Assembly: GCA_045112425.1 (NCBI GenBank)
Contig: JBGUHV010000067.1
Span: 1-5,737 of the forward strand
From: CAG-103 sp045112425
GTDB lineage: Bacteria; Bacillota; Clostridia; Oscillospirales; Oscillospiraceae
Reading direction: 5' to 3'
Length of the DNA stretch: 5,737 nt
The notes below the pieces were generated by a model. It was not told the DNA's origin. It searched no databases and saw nothing but the letters and a program-made list of their open reading frames with translations. The position numbers and the translations under genes are program-made. Positions 1 to 5,737 of the stretch are shown piece by piece (positions within the stretch are counted from its first letter, which is position 1; every line of letters starts with the position of its first letter).

Positions 1-59
1 CTGCCGGAGATGAGGCTGTGGCAGAGCATGTCCGTGTCAAAATAAACTTTTCTTCCCAA
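1..59 (-). CDS. Start of a further operon gene (partial, 19 codons visible)
   Basis: From the TTG at 57-59 the frame stays open to the left edge and reads (M)GRKVYFDTDMLCHSLISG. It follows the GAP1-like gene by 15 bases, with a GGAGG in between, matching the spacing of the other junctions. An in-frame ATG at 27-29 is an alternative start but has no Shine-Dalgarno. The end CHSLISG resembles the strand that leads into a P-loop in HerA/FtsK-like ATPases (H-x-L-I-x-G), but the window stops before any GKS/GKT could be seen, so this is only a hint. Function unknown. Confidence 0.55.
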   Translation of the reverse strand, partial: MGRKVYFDTDMLCHSLISG

Positions 60-67
60 GGTCTCTT

Positions 68-72
68 CCTCC
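68..72 (-). promoter_or_regulatory. Ribosome-binding site of the cut downstream gene
   Basis: After the GAP1 stop the minus strand reads TCGGAGGAAGAGACCTTG. GGAGG lies eight bases before a TTG at 57-59. This supports a further gene in the operon that starts with TTG and continues past the left edge. Confidence 0.6.
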
Positions 73-74
73 GA

Positions 75-2444
75 TCAGGAATCCCGGCGGCCGAAGAACG
101 GCAGTCCGCGCTTCTTCGGCTCCTTCGCGCCCGCGCCCGGCGCCGAATGGGACGGCGGGCCGGACAGATCGGCCGCCTGCGGCGCCGCCTTGAGCCAGAG
201 CTTCACGGTCTTGAATTCCGCGCCCTTCGCGCGCACATACTCGCTGCCGCACTGCTGATAATGCGGGTGCCGGAGATAGCTGCTCCCCTCCGAGACAAAC
301 GCCGGATCGGCGTCCAGAACGCAGGGCCGGTATTCGTCAAAGATGCGGAACGGATTGCCGTTCGGATAGCGGAAATGTCCGATCATGAGCCAGGTGTCCG
401 CGCCGAGGGGCGCTTCCGGCGTGTCCAGCGCGCGGCAGCTCTCGAACACCAGATCGTTCAGGCTGCGCACCAGGGGCGCGGCAAAGTTGGCGTCCAGCGT
501 GCTCTCCAGCGCCTTCTGATAGTCCCAGCAGGCCTGATCGAGCAGCTGGTAATTGCGCGCGGCGAGCGCGCTGCGCGCCATGAGCACCGGCTCGAACGCC
601 TTTTCGGGCGTCTGGGCGGCGAGCTCGATCCAGCGCGCAAAGCGCGGATCCGAAATCTGGCCCGCGCCGCGCAGCTTCCGGTCAATCGCGTCCTGAAATT
701 CCTGCAGGCTCTGCGGCGTGAACAGCCTCTGGCGGTTGGCGCGCAGGTGATAGTTGATGCATCTCAGGCACGCCTCCTCGCCGCCCGTCGCAAGCTCGTT
801 GCGGAAGCGGACGAGCAGAACGTACTGCACAAAGATCGGAGACAGGCTCGGGGCGAAGGCCTTGTACTCGGGGAACTGGTCAAAGTCGAACATGTCGAGC
901 GTGCGCGTCTCCCAATAGGCGTCCTTCGCGGCGGTCTCGACCTCGGCGCGCCTCTCGGCGGGCACGATCTGTTCCATGACGCCCAGATAGGACGCGAGGG
1001 TCTCGGTCTTGCTGCCGGGGCGATAGAGCTCCTGCTGGTAGCGGCGCCACGCGGCGTCGCTGACGGCGCTGAGCGTGCGCGCTCTGCCGGTGGGATACTG
1101 CGCGAGATAGGCGCTGTTTTCGAGCGCCGCCCGGAGATCCGCCCAGTCGCCGCCCGCCTCCGAGACGCACTCGGCGTGGAAGCGGTCGAGCAGCGCTCGG
1201 CCCTGCTCGCTGCCGACGAGCGTCTTGCAGTAGCGGCGGAACATGCCGGGCGACGCGGCGCGCAGCGTGCGGCAGGCGTCCTCCTCGCTCTTGCGCAGGA
1301 GGCGGGCGGTGAAATACTGCTCGCCCATGCTGATGAAGCCCTCGTCCGTGGCGGAATCGAGCTTGTCCATGAGCATCTCGTCGCTCACGTCGGTGAGCGC
1401 CATGCCCCGGTCGAGCACGATGACCATCATCTGCGCGAGATAGTCCTCCATCTGCGTGCTGCCGGCGGATTTCGCGCTGAGCGCGTCGCCGATGCGCTGC
1501 TCCAGCTGGCCGTCATCGAGCGCGTCGAGGCTCGACTCGGTGATGAGCTGGTGGGCGATCTTCATGGTCTTCGCGTTCGGCGTGAGCTGGCCGGCGAGAC
1601 TCTTCGCCGTTTTGCTCATCTCCTGCAGATACCGCTCGGCGTCCGCCTCGTTTTCGCACATCGGTGCGTAGTCCACAAAGCCGAGGCCGCGGATCTTGCG
1701 CTCCGCGAGACCGACGAGGAGATTGTTCTCTCCCGTGAGGGGGTTGATATACTGCGGGTGCGTCGCCGCCCTGCGGCTGAAGATGAGGTTGCGCTGCATC
1801 TCGGTGGCGCTCGGCGCGGTGGCGACGGAGAGCCTGCGGCTCATCTCGAGCGGGAGACCGGCATAGATGCAGTAGAGCAGGGCGTCGCGCTGCTGCTCCG
1901 AGCCGTCATACTGAACATAGAGCGGCTGCGGCGCCTTCTGCTCCATCTGCGCATAGACGCAGCGGATGAGCGTGACGTAGTTTTTGCGGTCGAGCTGCAG
2001 GGTGTCGAGCGCCTGGGAGAGCGTGAGCGGGGGCTTTCGCGTGAGCGCGCCTTTCGGCTCGAGCGCCTCGTCCTCCGTGGCCGCGAAGTTCGACAGATCG
2101 ACCGTCAGAAAATCGTTGATCCGATCCGTGAGGGAATCCCACGGAAAGATATAGGCATGCGAGAACATGTTGGCCCGGCCGAAATCAATCCCGCCGAACC
2201 GCGTGCGGAGCAGATAGACGTTCTGCCCGTCGCCGCAGATCTCAAACAGATCGAGCGTGCCGCCCTCTTCATCGACGACGCCGCTGACCTTCTTGGAGTG
2301 GATGCTCTGCACGCGCGTGCAGTAATCCTTGAGCTTCTCCGGCAGATTCGCCGAGACCGCCACGGGCATCCACGCCGTGCTGACGGCGCCGTTCTGCTCC
2401 CGGCTGACGTGGGTATAGCAGCACTGGAACACTTGATCGATCAC
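75..2444 (-). CDS. GTPase-associated protein 1 (GAP1)-like protein
   Basis: Complete gene, GTG to TGA, 789 residues, beginning 13 bases after the GTPase gene. The N-terminal 120 or so residues resemble the GAP1 N-terminal domain type 2: an opening strand VFQCCYTHVSREQNG (5-19), then a PVAVS strand, and later GGIDFGRANMFSHAYIF (84-100), which matches the family's 'GR-x-x-N-F-x-H-A' signature as I remember it. Residues of about 145-260 contain LPLEMSRRLSVATAPS (197-212), like the 'LP..R..LSF.T' element of the GAP1 middle domain. From about 265 to 745 the protein is helical, without a visible enzyme motif. It ends in a Pro/Gly/Ala-rich linker (about 754-774) and a short basic tail, KEPKKRGLPFFGRRDS (774-789). 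There is no membrane segment. Known members are linked by gene neighbourhood to TRAFAC GTPases in predicted conflict systems, and here the GTPase is directly upstream. The biochemical role is not established; scaffold or GTPase regulator is inference. The assignment rests on remembered signatures, not a profile search. Confidence 0.72.
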   Translation of the reverse strand: MIDQVFQCCYTHVSREQNGAVSTAWMPVAVSANLPEKLKDYCTRVQSIHSKKVSGVVDEEGGTLDLFEICGDGQNVYLLRTRFGGIDFGRANMFSHAYIFPWDSLTDRINDFLTVDLSNFAATEDEALEPKGALTRKPPLTLSQALDTLQLDRKNYVTLIRCVYAQMEQKAPQPLYVQYDGSEQQRDALLYCIYAGLPLEMSRRLSVATAPSATEMQRNLIFSRRAATHPQYINPLTGENNLLVGLAERKIRGLGFVDYAPMCENEADAERYLQEMSKTAKSLAGQLTPNAKTMKIAHQLITESSLDALDDGQLEQRIGDALSAKSAGSTQMEDYLAQMMVIVLDRGMALTDVSDEMLMDKLDSATDEGFISMGEQYFTARLLRKSEEDACRTLRAASPGMFRRYCKTLVGSEQGRALLDRFHAECVSEAGGDWADLRAALENSAYLAQYPTGRARTLSAVSDAAWRRYQQELYRPGSKTETLASYLGVMEQIVPAERRAEVETAAKDAYWETRTLDMFDFDQFPEYKAFAPSLSPIFVQYVLLVRFRNELATGGEEACLRCINYHLRANRQRLFTPQSLQEFQDAIDRKLRGAGQISDPRFARWIELAAQTPEKAFEPVLMARSALAARNYQLLDQACWDYQKALESTLDANFAAPLVRSLNDLVFESCRALDTPEAPLGADTWLMIGHFRYPNGNPFRIFDEYRPCVLDADPAFVSEGSSYLRHPHYQQCGSEYVRAKGAEFKTVKLWLKAAPQAADLSGPPSHSAPGAGAKEPKKRGLPFFGRRDS

Positions 2445-2450
2445 GTTGCA

Positions 2451-2455
2451 CCTCC
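2451..2455 (-). promoter_or_regulatory. Ribosome-binding site that decides the GTG start of the GAP1-like gene
   Basis: The minus strand reads TGATCGGAGGTGCAACGTG. GGAGG ends six bases before the GTG at 2442-2444 and begins two bases after the GTPase's TGA. No ATG lies nearby in frame before residue 26, which is already inside the predicted domain, so GTG is the start. Confidence 0.8.
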
Positions 2456-2457
2456 GA

Positions 2458-4053
2458 TCAGTACTGAACGAACTGCGCTGCCGCAGCCGGATTCCACCAC
2501 TTGTGGCGGCAGACGTCGCAGACGTAGTTGACCAGCTGCGTCTCCTTCTTGACGAGGTATTTGCGGCCGATCACGATCTCCTCCGGCTCGCTCAGCTGCC
2601 TGGTGAATTCACTGCCGCACTGGGGGCAGGGATAGATGATGTCGCAGGGCTTGTGGATGCGGGCGTTGGTGCCGATATAGCCCAGCTCGTGGAACAGCCA
2701 GTGCAGCGGCTCCTCAATGCGCTTGGGCAGCAGCGGCCCGACGGGCACGTCCTGCGGGTTGCCGTTTTCGTCTCTCTGGCGCTGCACGTCGCAGCCGAGA
2801 GAGGTGAAGGCAAAGTAGGAATAGTTGGCATAGTGCGTCTCGAGCGTGGTGTCGAGATCCTCCTCGGCGATGAAGGCGTTGAGCTCATCGGCGATGCGGT
2901 TGTAGCTCTCGGCGTCGAAGACGCGTCTGGTTTTGTCCTCCTTGAACAGCGCGCGCACGTCGCCCTGCAGCAGCTGCTTGAGCGACTCCGGCAGCGCCTG
3001 CTGCGCGTTGCGCGTATCAATCTTGGAGATGCAGACGGCCACCGGCTTTTTGTATTTCTCCTCGTCGTTCTCGCCGACGATGATGCTGTGGATCTGATCG
3101 AGCACGGTCGTCGCGTCCGAACGGGCGACGCCGTCGTTGGCCACGTCGCGGATGCGCTGGAACTGCATGGGGTCGATCAGGAGAATGATGCCGTCGGAAT
3201 TGCGCACGAAGGGCGCATACTTGTTCATGTCGATCGGGTTGGTGCGGTGCGGGTCAAACAGCTCGCCCGCCACGTCGTACATGACGAAGGTCTCCACATG
3301 CTTCTGGCCCGTGCCGCTGACGGAGCTCGTCATGTCGAAAAACAGGGGCTGCTGCAGGCTGCGGGCGGGCGTGGCGTCCGGCAGGGGCTGCCCCGCCTCG
3401 ACCCGGTTGTTCTCCACGAAGACGAGCGCGCCGTCCGCCGTGAGCGTGGCGTCGAGACCGACCTTCTGGGAATACTTGCGCATCTGGCGCAGCAGCTGCG
3501 AGAGATAGACCGTCTTGCCGGCCGCCGTGATGCCGATGACCGAGACGAACTTCACGCCGTGCCGGCCGTAGCGGGAGGGCAGCGGGTTGTGGCAGTGCTT
3601 GCAGACGCGGCGGGTGCACGGCTCGCCGTAGGGATCCTGCTCGCTCTTGAGGCGGATCTGGGAGGCCATGCCGCCGTTGTAGATCAGATAGCCGCCGTCC
3701 GGCTGGCGCACCAGATAGCGCCCGTCGCGCTTCGGGTCGATGATCGGGCGGTGGTAATCCGGCGTGCCGTTATAGTCCTTGACGATGGAGATCTCGGTCG
3801 TCTTGCCGTATTTCTTCCACCAGCCTTCATAGACCGGGTCCTCCTTGGGCAGGAAGAACTCCCACTCGCGATAGCGGTTGAGAATCTCATCCTTGTCCGG
3901 GCCGCGGTAGCGGGCGTTGAAATCGTCAAAGTCCTCGTAATCCTCCGGGATCAGCTCGGCCTCCTCGCTGGGCGTGCTCAGCCGCTCGGAGCGAAACAGG
4001 ACTTCATCATCGTTCATTCTGCCGAAGCAGTAGGGGCAAATAATTTCAGGCAT
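2458..4053 (-). CDS. TRAFAC-type GTPase with N-terminal and C-terminal zinc-binding motifs (double-GTPase/conflict-system type)
   Basis: Complete gene, ATG to TGA, 531 residues, probably cytoplasmic. The GTPase motifs are clear: P-loop GITAAGKT at 174-181; Walker B/G3 DVAGE at 260-264; a hydrophobic strand ending in ILLIDP at 290-295; a G4-like SKID at 343-346 in place of NKxD; and a likely G5 FTSLG at 416-420. The P-loop threonine and G3 aspartate are present, so nucleotide binding and hydrolysis look intact. CxxC pairs lie at 6-9 (CPYC) and 151-154 (CKHC), which may form one zinc ribbon split by an acidic, then beta-rich, insert of about 140 residues. A second ribbon is formed by CPQC 476-479 and CDVC 512-515. 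Zinc ribbons beside a GTPase suggest binding to protein or nucleic acid partners. As I recall, such TRAFAC GTPases pair with GAP1 proteins in predicted bacterial conflict systems, and the next gene fits GAP1. Only one GTPase core is visible, so 'double-GTPase' is a family label and not an observed duplication. GTPase call is firm; system role is inferred. Confidence 0.88.
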   Translation of the reverse strand: MPEIICPYCFGRMNDDEVLFRSERLSTPSEEAELIPEDYEDFDDFNARYRGPDKDEILNRYREWEFFLPKEDPVYEGWWKKYGKTTEISIVKDYNGTPDYHRPIIDPKRDGRYLVRQPDGGYLIYNGGMASQIRLKSEQDPYGEPCTRRVCKHCHNPLPSRYGRHGVKFVSVIGITAAGKTVYLSQLLRQMRKYSQKVGLDATLTADGALVFVENNRVEAGQPLPDATPARSLQQPLFFDMTSSVSGTGQKHVETFVMYDVAGELFDPHRTNPIDMNKYAPFVRNSDGIILLIDPMQFQRIRDVANDGVARSDATTVLDQIHSIIVGENDEEKYKKPVAVCISKIDTRNAQQALPESLKQLLQGDVRALFKEDKTRRVFDAESYNRIADELNAFIAEEDLDTTLETHYANYSYFAFTSLGCDVQRQRDENGNPQDVPVGPLLPKRIEEPLHWLFHELGYIGTNARIHKPCDIIYPCPQCGSEFTRQLSEPEEIVIGRKYLVKKETQLVNYVCDVCRHKWWNPAAAAQFVQY

Positions 4054-4058
4054 AGTGT

Positions 4059-4071
4059 TCCTTCTCTCCTT
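4059..4071 (-). promoter_or_regulatory. Double Shine-Dalgarno before the GTPase gene
   Basis: The 21-base gap before the GTPase holds two candidate sites on the minus strand: AAGGAG at 4066-4071, twelve bases from the ATG, and AAGGA at 4059-4063, five bases from it. The nearer one has the better spacing. Both support the ATG at 4051-4053. Confidence 0.65.
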
Positions 4072-4074
4072 CGC

Positions 4075-4734
4075 TTAGTGCAGCGCGAGCCCGGGGTTGT
4101 TGGACTTCACGACGGGCTTGACGCTGCCGGACATGACATAGACGGTTCCCTGCGCGAGCATGGCGCGCGTGATCGGGATCTCCAGCGCGCCGACGGCATA
4201 GACCATATCGCCGTCGTGATAGGCGTCGGCGATGTTCTGCGGCAGGTGCAGCATGAAGTACGGCGTCGGCAGCCACTCCTCCTTCTTGCTGAACGGCTTT
4301 TTCTTTCTGTTCATCAGCGGCTCGACGGCGACGGACGTCTCGAGCATGACGTGGCAGTAATGCTTGTTCATGGCGTTCATCTGCGGGGCGAAGATCCGCT
4401 CCACGCGGCCGCCCTGACTCCGGCAGGCATAGACGGAGTAGGTCGCGGGCCGCTCGGTGACATAGCAGCCGCCCTCGCGCGCCTTGTCCGCCGCCGTCAT
4501 GAGGCGGACGAACAGATCCGGGCAGACCTCCGTGAACTGATTCGGAACCAGCATCGCCGCAGCGAGGGCGTCGCACAGCTCCTCCATCCGCTCATCCGGC
4601 AGCTGGCCGAAGGGCGTGCGCACCACGAGCACCTCCTGGCCGCGCGAGGACGCCCATTCGAGCCTGCGGCCCTGCTCCACATGCAGTCCGATGGCATAGC
4701 TCTCGGGATCATACGGGCAATATTCAACTTGCAT
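4075..4734 (-). CDS. Uncharacterised 219-residue operon protein
   Basis: Complete gene, ATG to TAA, 219 residues, start fixed by a perfect Shine-Dalgarno. I do not recognise the family. No signal peptide, transmembrane helix, P-loop or nuclease motif is visible. The N-terminal half (about 10-115) mixes short predicted strands (EVLVVRTPFGQ near 34-44) and a helix (about 47-62). A basic stretch, NRKKKPFSKKEEW (142-154), looks like an exposed loop between two halves. The C-terminal part (155-219) reads as beta-rich, with hydrophobic strands MVYAVGALEIPI and GTVYVMSG. Cysteines at 6, 54, 71, 90, 104 and 127 are scattered and do not form CxxC pairs. Its place between the large upstream protein and the GTPase, with 12- and 21-base gaps, suggests it works with them, perhaps as an adaptor or structural subunit; that is inference from position only. 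Confidence 0.9.
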   Translation of the reverse strand: MQVEYCPYDPESYAIGLHVEQGRRLEWASSRGQEVLVVRTPFGQLPDERMEELCDALAAAMLVPNQFTEVCPDLFVRLMTAADKAREGGCYVTERPATYSVYACRSQGGRVERIFAPQMNAMNKHYCHVMLETSVAVEPLMNRKKKPFSKKEEWLPTPYFMLHLPQNIADAYHDGDMVYAVGALEIPITRAMLAQGTVYVMSGSVKPVVKSNNPGLALH

Positions 4735-4741
4735 GGCGCTT

Positions 4742-4748
4742 CCTCCTT
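4742..4748 (-). promoter_or_regulatory. Strong ribosome-binding site of the 219-residue gene, overlapping the upstream stop codon
   Basis: On the minus strand the junction reads TAAGGAGGAAGCGCCATG. The perfect AAGGAGG lies seven bases before the ATG, and its first two A bases are part of the upstream TAA stop. A ribosome ending the upstream gene therefore sits on this site, which favours translational coupling. It also fixes the ATG at 4732-4734 as the start. Confidence 0.85.
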
Positions 4749-5737
4749 AAACCATCAGGTTCTGATCCGTGGCGGCGAACATCTGGAGATATTCCACGGA
4801 GTTGGCCATGCTGGTGTCATAGCAGAAGACCTCCTCCGTCAGGTTCGCCCAGAGGCCCTTGTAGAGCGCGTCCTGATCCTTATCCATCAGAATCGCGGCG
4901 GTGCCCGCCTTTTCCTCGGGCTGGTAGGCGGCTTTCAGATAGGTGTGTCCGTCGCTGAGACGGGTGTGGATATACTGCGCGGGCGTCTGCGGCAGGCCCT
5001 GCTCGTTGAGCATGGCGGTGAGCTCGTCGGCAAAGGGCGCGGCAAAGATCGTGTCGCTGCGCAGGATCTGGTCGAGATGCTCCTTCACGACCGCCTCCAG
5101 CTCCTGTTCATTGCGGCAGCGCTGCAGCCGCTCGGCGATGTCCGCCGCCGGGTGATAGTCGAAATAGGCCTTGACCTTCTTGCTGTAGAAGGTTTTCAGC
5201 ACCTGATTTTCCGTCATGTGCACCTCGAGCTCCGACTCGATGAGCGCGCGCCACATGGCGTCGAACTGCTTGGCGCTCTCGCCGCTCTGCCGCACCGCCT
5301 CGCCCAGCAGGCGGAGCGTGTTCGGGCGGGAGGAGAGATAAAACTGCAGGTAGTTGCGCGCCATGGTGAACACGTCGCCGTTCTGCGGCGGCACATCGAC
5401 CCGCCTGAGCTCCTCGGCGACCTTGGCGCGGTTGTGGCTGAGGCAGCGCAGCTCGCCGGGCGTGAAGTTCTGCTGCAGGAGCTGCGCGTAGGATTCCTTC
5501 CAGCCCGCGCCGGTGATCTCCGCGATCATGCGGTCCGCCAGCCCCTGCAGGAAGGCGCTCCAGGCGCCCATCGTATAGTCGTCGAATTCCTGCGCGGTGA
5601 GATTCACCATGTCCACATAGCCGTCCGGCTCGCGGCGCGGGAAGACGGCCAGCTGATCCGCCGGGGGCAGCAGCTCGTGAATGTGCTGCTGCACATACTG
5701 ATTCAGGAAGGTGAAGGTGCCGTCCTTCTCCTTGCCG
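4747..5737 (-). CDS. C-terminal part of a large, mainly helical protein of unknown family (partial, start outside window)
   Basis: The frame is open from the right edge to a TAA at 4747-4749, giving 329 visible residues. A GTG at 5692-5694 could be read as a start, but 14 in-frame codons precede it without a stop, no Shine-Dalgarno lies before it, and the peptide reads on smoothly, so this is the C-terminal part of a longer gene. The visible part looks mainly alpha-helical, with many Leu, Gln and Glu residues. It has no membrane segment, signal peptide, Walker motif or zinc cluster. The last 25 or so residues (from about FCYDTSMANS to the end, ...QNLMV) are less charged and could form a folded cap. 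The gene stops 12 bases before the 219-residue gene, and its stop codon overlaps that gene's Shine-Dalgarno. Family unknown to me. A large tubulin-like or other scaffold protein of a GTPase operon is only a guess. Coding status is secure, function is not. Confidence 0.9.
   Translation of the reverse strand, partial: GKEKDGTFTFLNQYVQQHIHELLPPADQLAVFPRREPDGYVDMVNLTAQEFDDYTMGAWSAFLQGLADRMIAEITGAGWKESYAQLLQQNFTPGELRCLSHNRAKVAEELRRVDVPPQNGDVFTMARNYLQFYLSSRPNTLRLLGEAVRQSGESAKQFDAMWRALIESELEVHMTENQVLKTFYSKKVKAYFDYHPAADIAERLQRCRNEQELEAVVKEHLDQILRSDTIFAAPFADELTAMLNEQGLPQTPAQYIHTRLSDGHTYLKAAYQPEEKAGTAAILMDKDQDALYKGLWANLTEEVFCYDTSMANSVEYLQMFAATDQNLMV

Noticed and set aside
35..40. TTGACA on the minus strand as a -35 promoter element
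   Set aside because: Seventeen bases further on the sequence is AGCCTC, nothing like a -10 box, and the hexamer lies within the coding start of the downstream gene.
60..74. Possible terminator between the GAP1-like gene and the next gene
   Set aside because: The 15-base gap has no inverted repeat or T-run; it holds a Shine-Dalgarno instead.
18..2531. Open frame of 837 codons on the plus strand opposite the GAP1-like gene
   Set aside because: Its translation is dominated by Arg, Ala, Leu, Glu and Val, as expected from the reverse complement of a GC-rich gene. It has no recognisable domain, and the minus-strand frame has clear family signatures and a Shine-Dalgarno.
2592..3020. Minus-strand frame inside the GTPase gene, rich in Arg, Ser and Thr
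   Set aside because: It is a shifted frame of the GTPase gene with low-complexity composition and no Shine-Dalgarno.
4046..4576. Minus-strand frame of 176 codons overlapping the 219-residue gene
   Set aside because: Low-complexity Arg/Ala/Gly-rich product in a shifted frame, without a ribosome-binding site.
5692..5694. GTG as the start of the upstream gene
   Set aside because: The frame is open for 14 more codons to the window edge, and no Shine-Dalgarno precedes the GTG.

Overview
All real coding sequence in this window lies on the minus strand. It forms one tightly packed operon read from the right edge (5737) to the left edge (1). In transcription order the genes are: (1) the C-terminal 329 residues of a large helical protein of unknown family, whose start lies beyond the right edge; (2) a 219-residue protein I do not recognise; (3) a 531-residue TRAFAC-type GTPase flanked by zinc-binding CxxC motifs; (4) a 789-residue protein that looks like GTPase-associated protein 1 (GAP1); (5) the first 19 or so codons of a further gene that runs off the left edge. 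The junctions are 12, 21, 13 and 15 bases long. Each holds a good Shine-Dalgarno sequence, and no promoter or terminator is visible, so the genes are probably co-transcribed and translationally coupled.

The DNA is GC-rich and the ribosome-binding sites are strong AAGGAGG/GGAGG types. This suggests a high-GC Firmicute, perhaps a gut clostridial lineage such as Oscillospiraceae, or possibly an actinobacterium such as a coriobacterium. The window has no rRNA, tRNA or marker protein to settle this.

The GTPase/GAP1 pair is the recognisable core. As I recall the literature, GAP1 proteins and their partner TRAFAC GTPases (the 'double-GTPase' families) were described by comparative genomics as parts of NTP-dependent biological conflict systems, sometimes with vWA or other accessory proteins. 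The pairing here fits such a system: a GTPase that may sense or switch, a GAP1 partner that may scaffold or regulate it, and three accessory genes whose identity the window does not reveal. The 219-residue protein, the large upstream protein and the cut downstream gene are the places where something undescribed could lie. I see no toxin, nuclease or other obvious effector within the window.

No mobile elements, CRISPR arrays, RNA genes or substantial repeats were found. The many open frames on the plus strand, including one of about 2.5 kb opposite GAP1, are by-products of GC-rich codon use.
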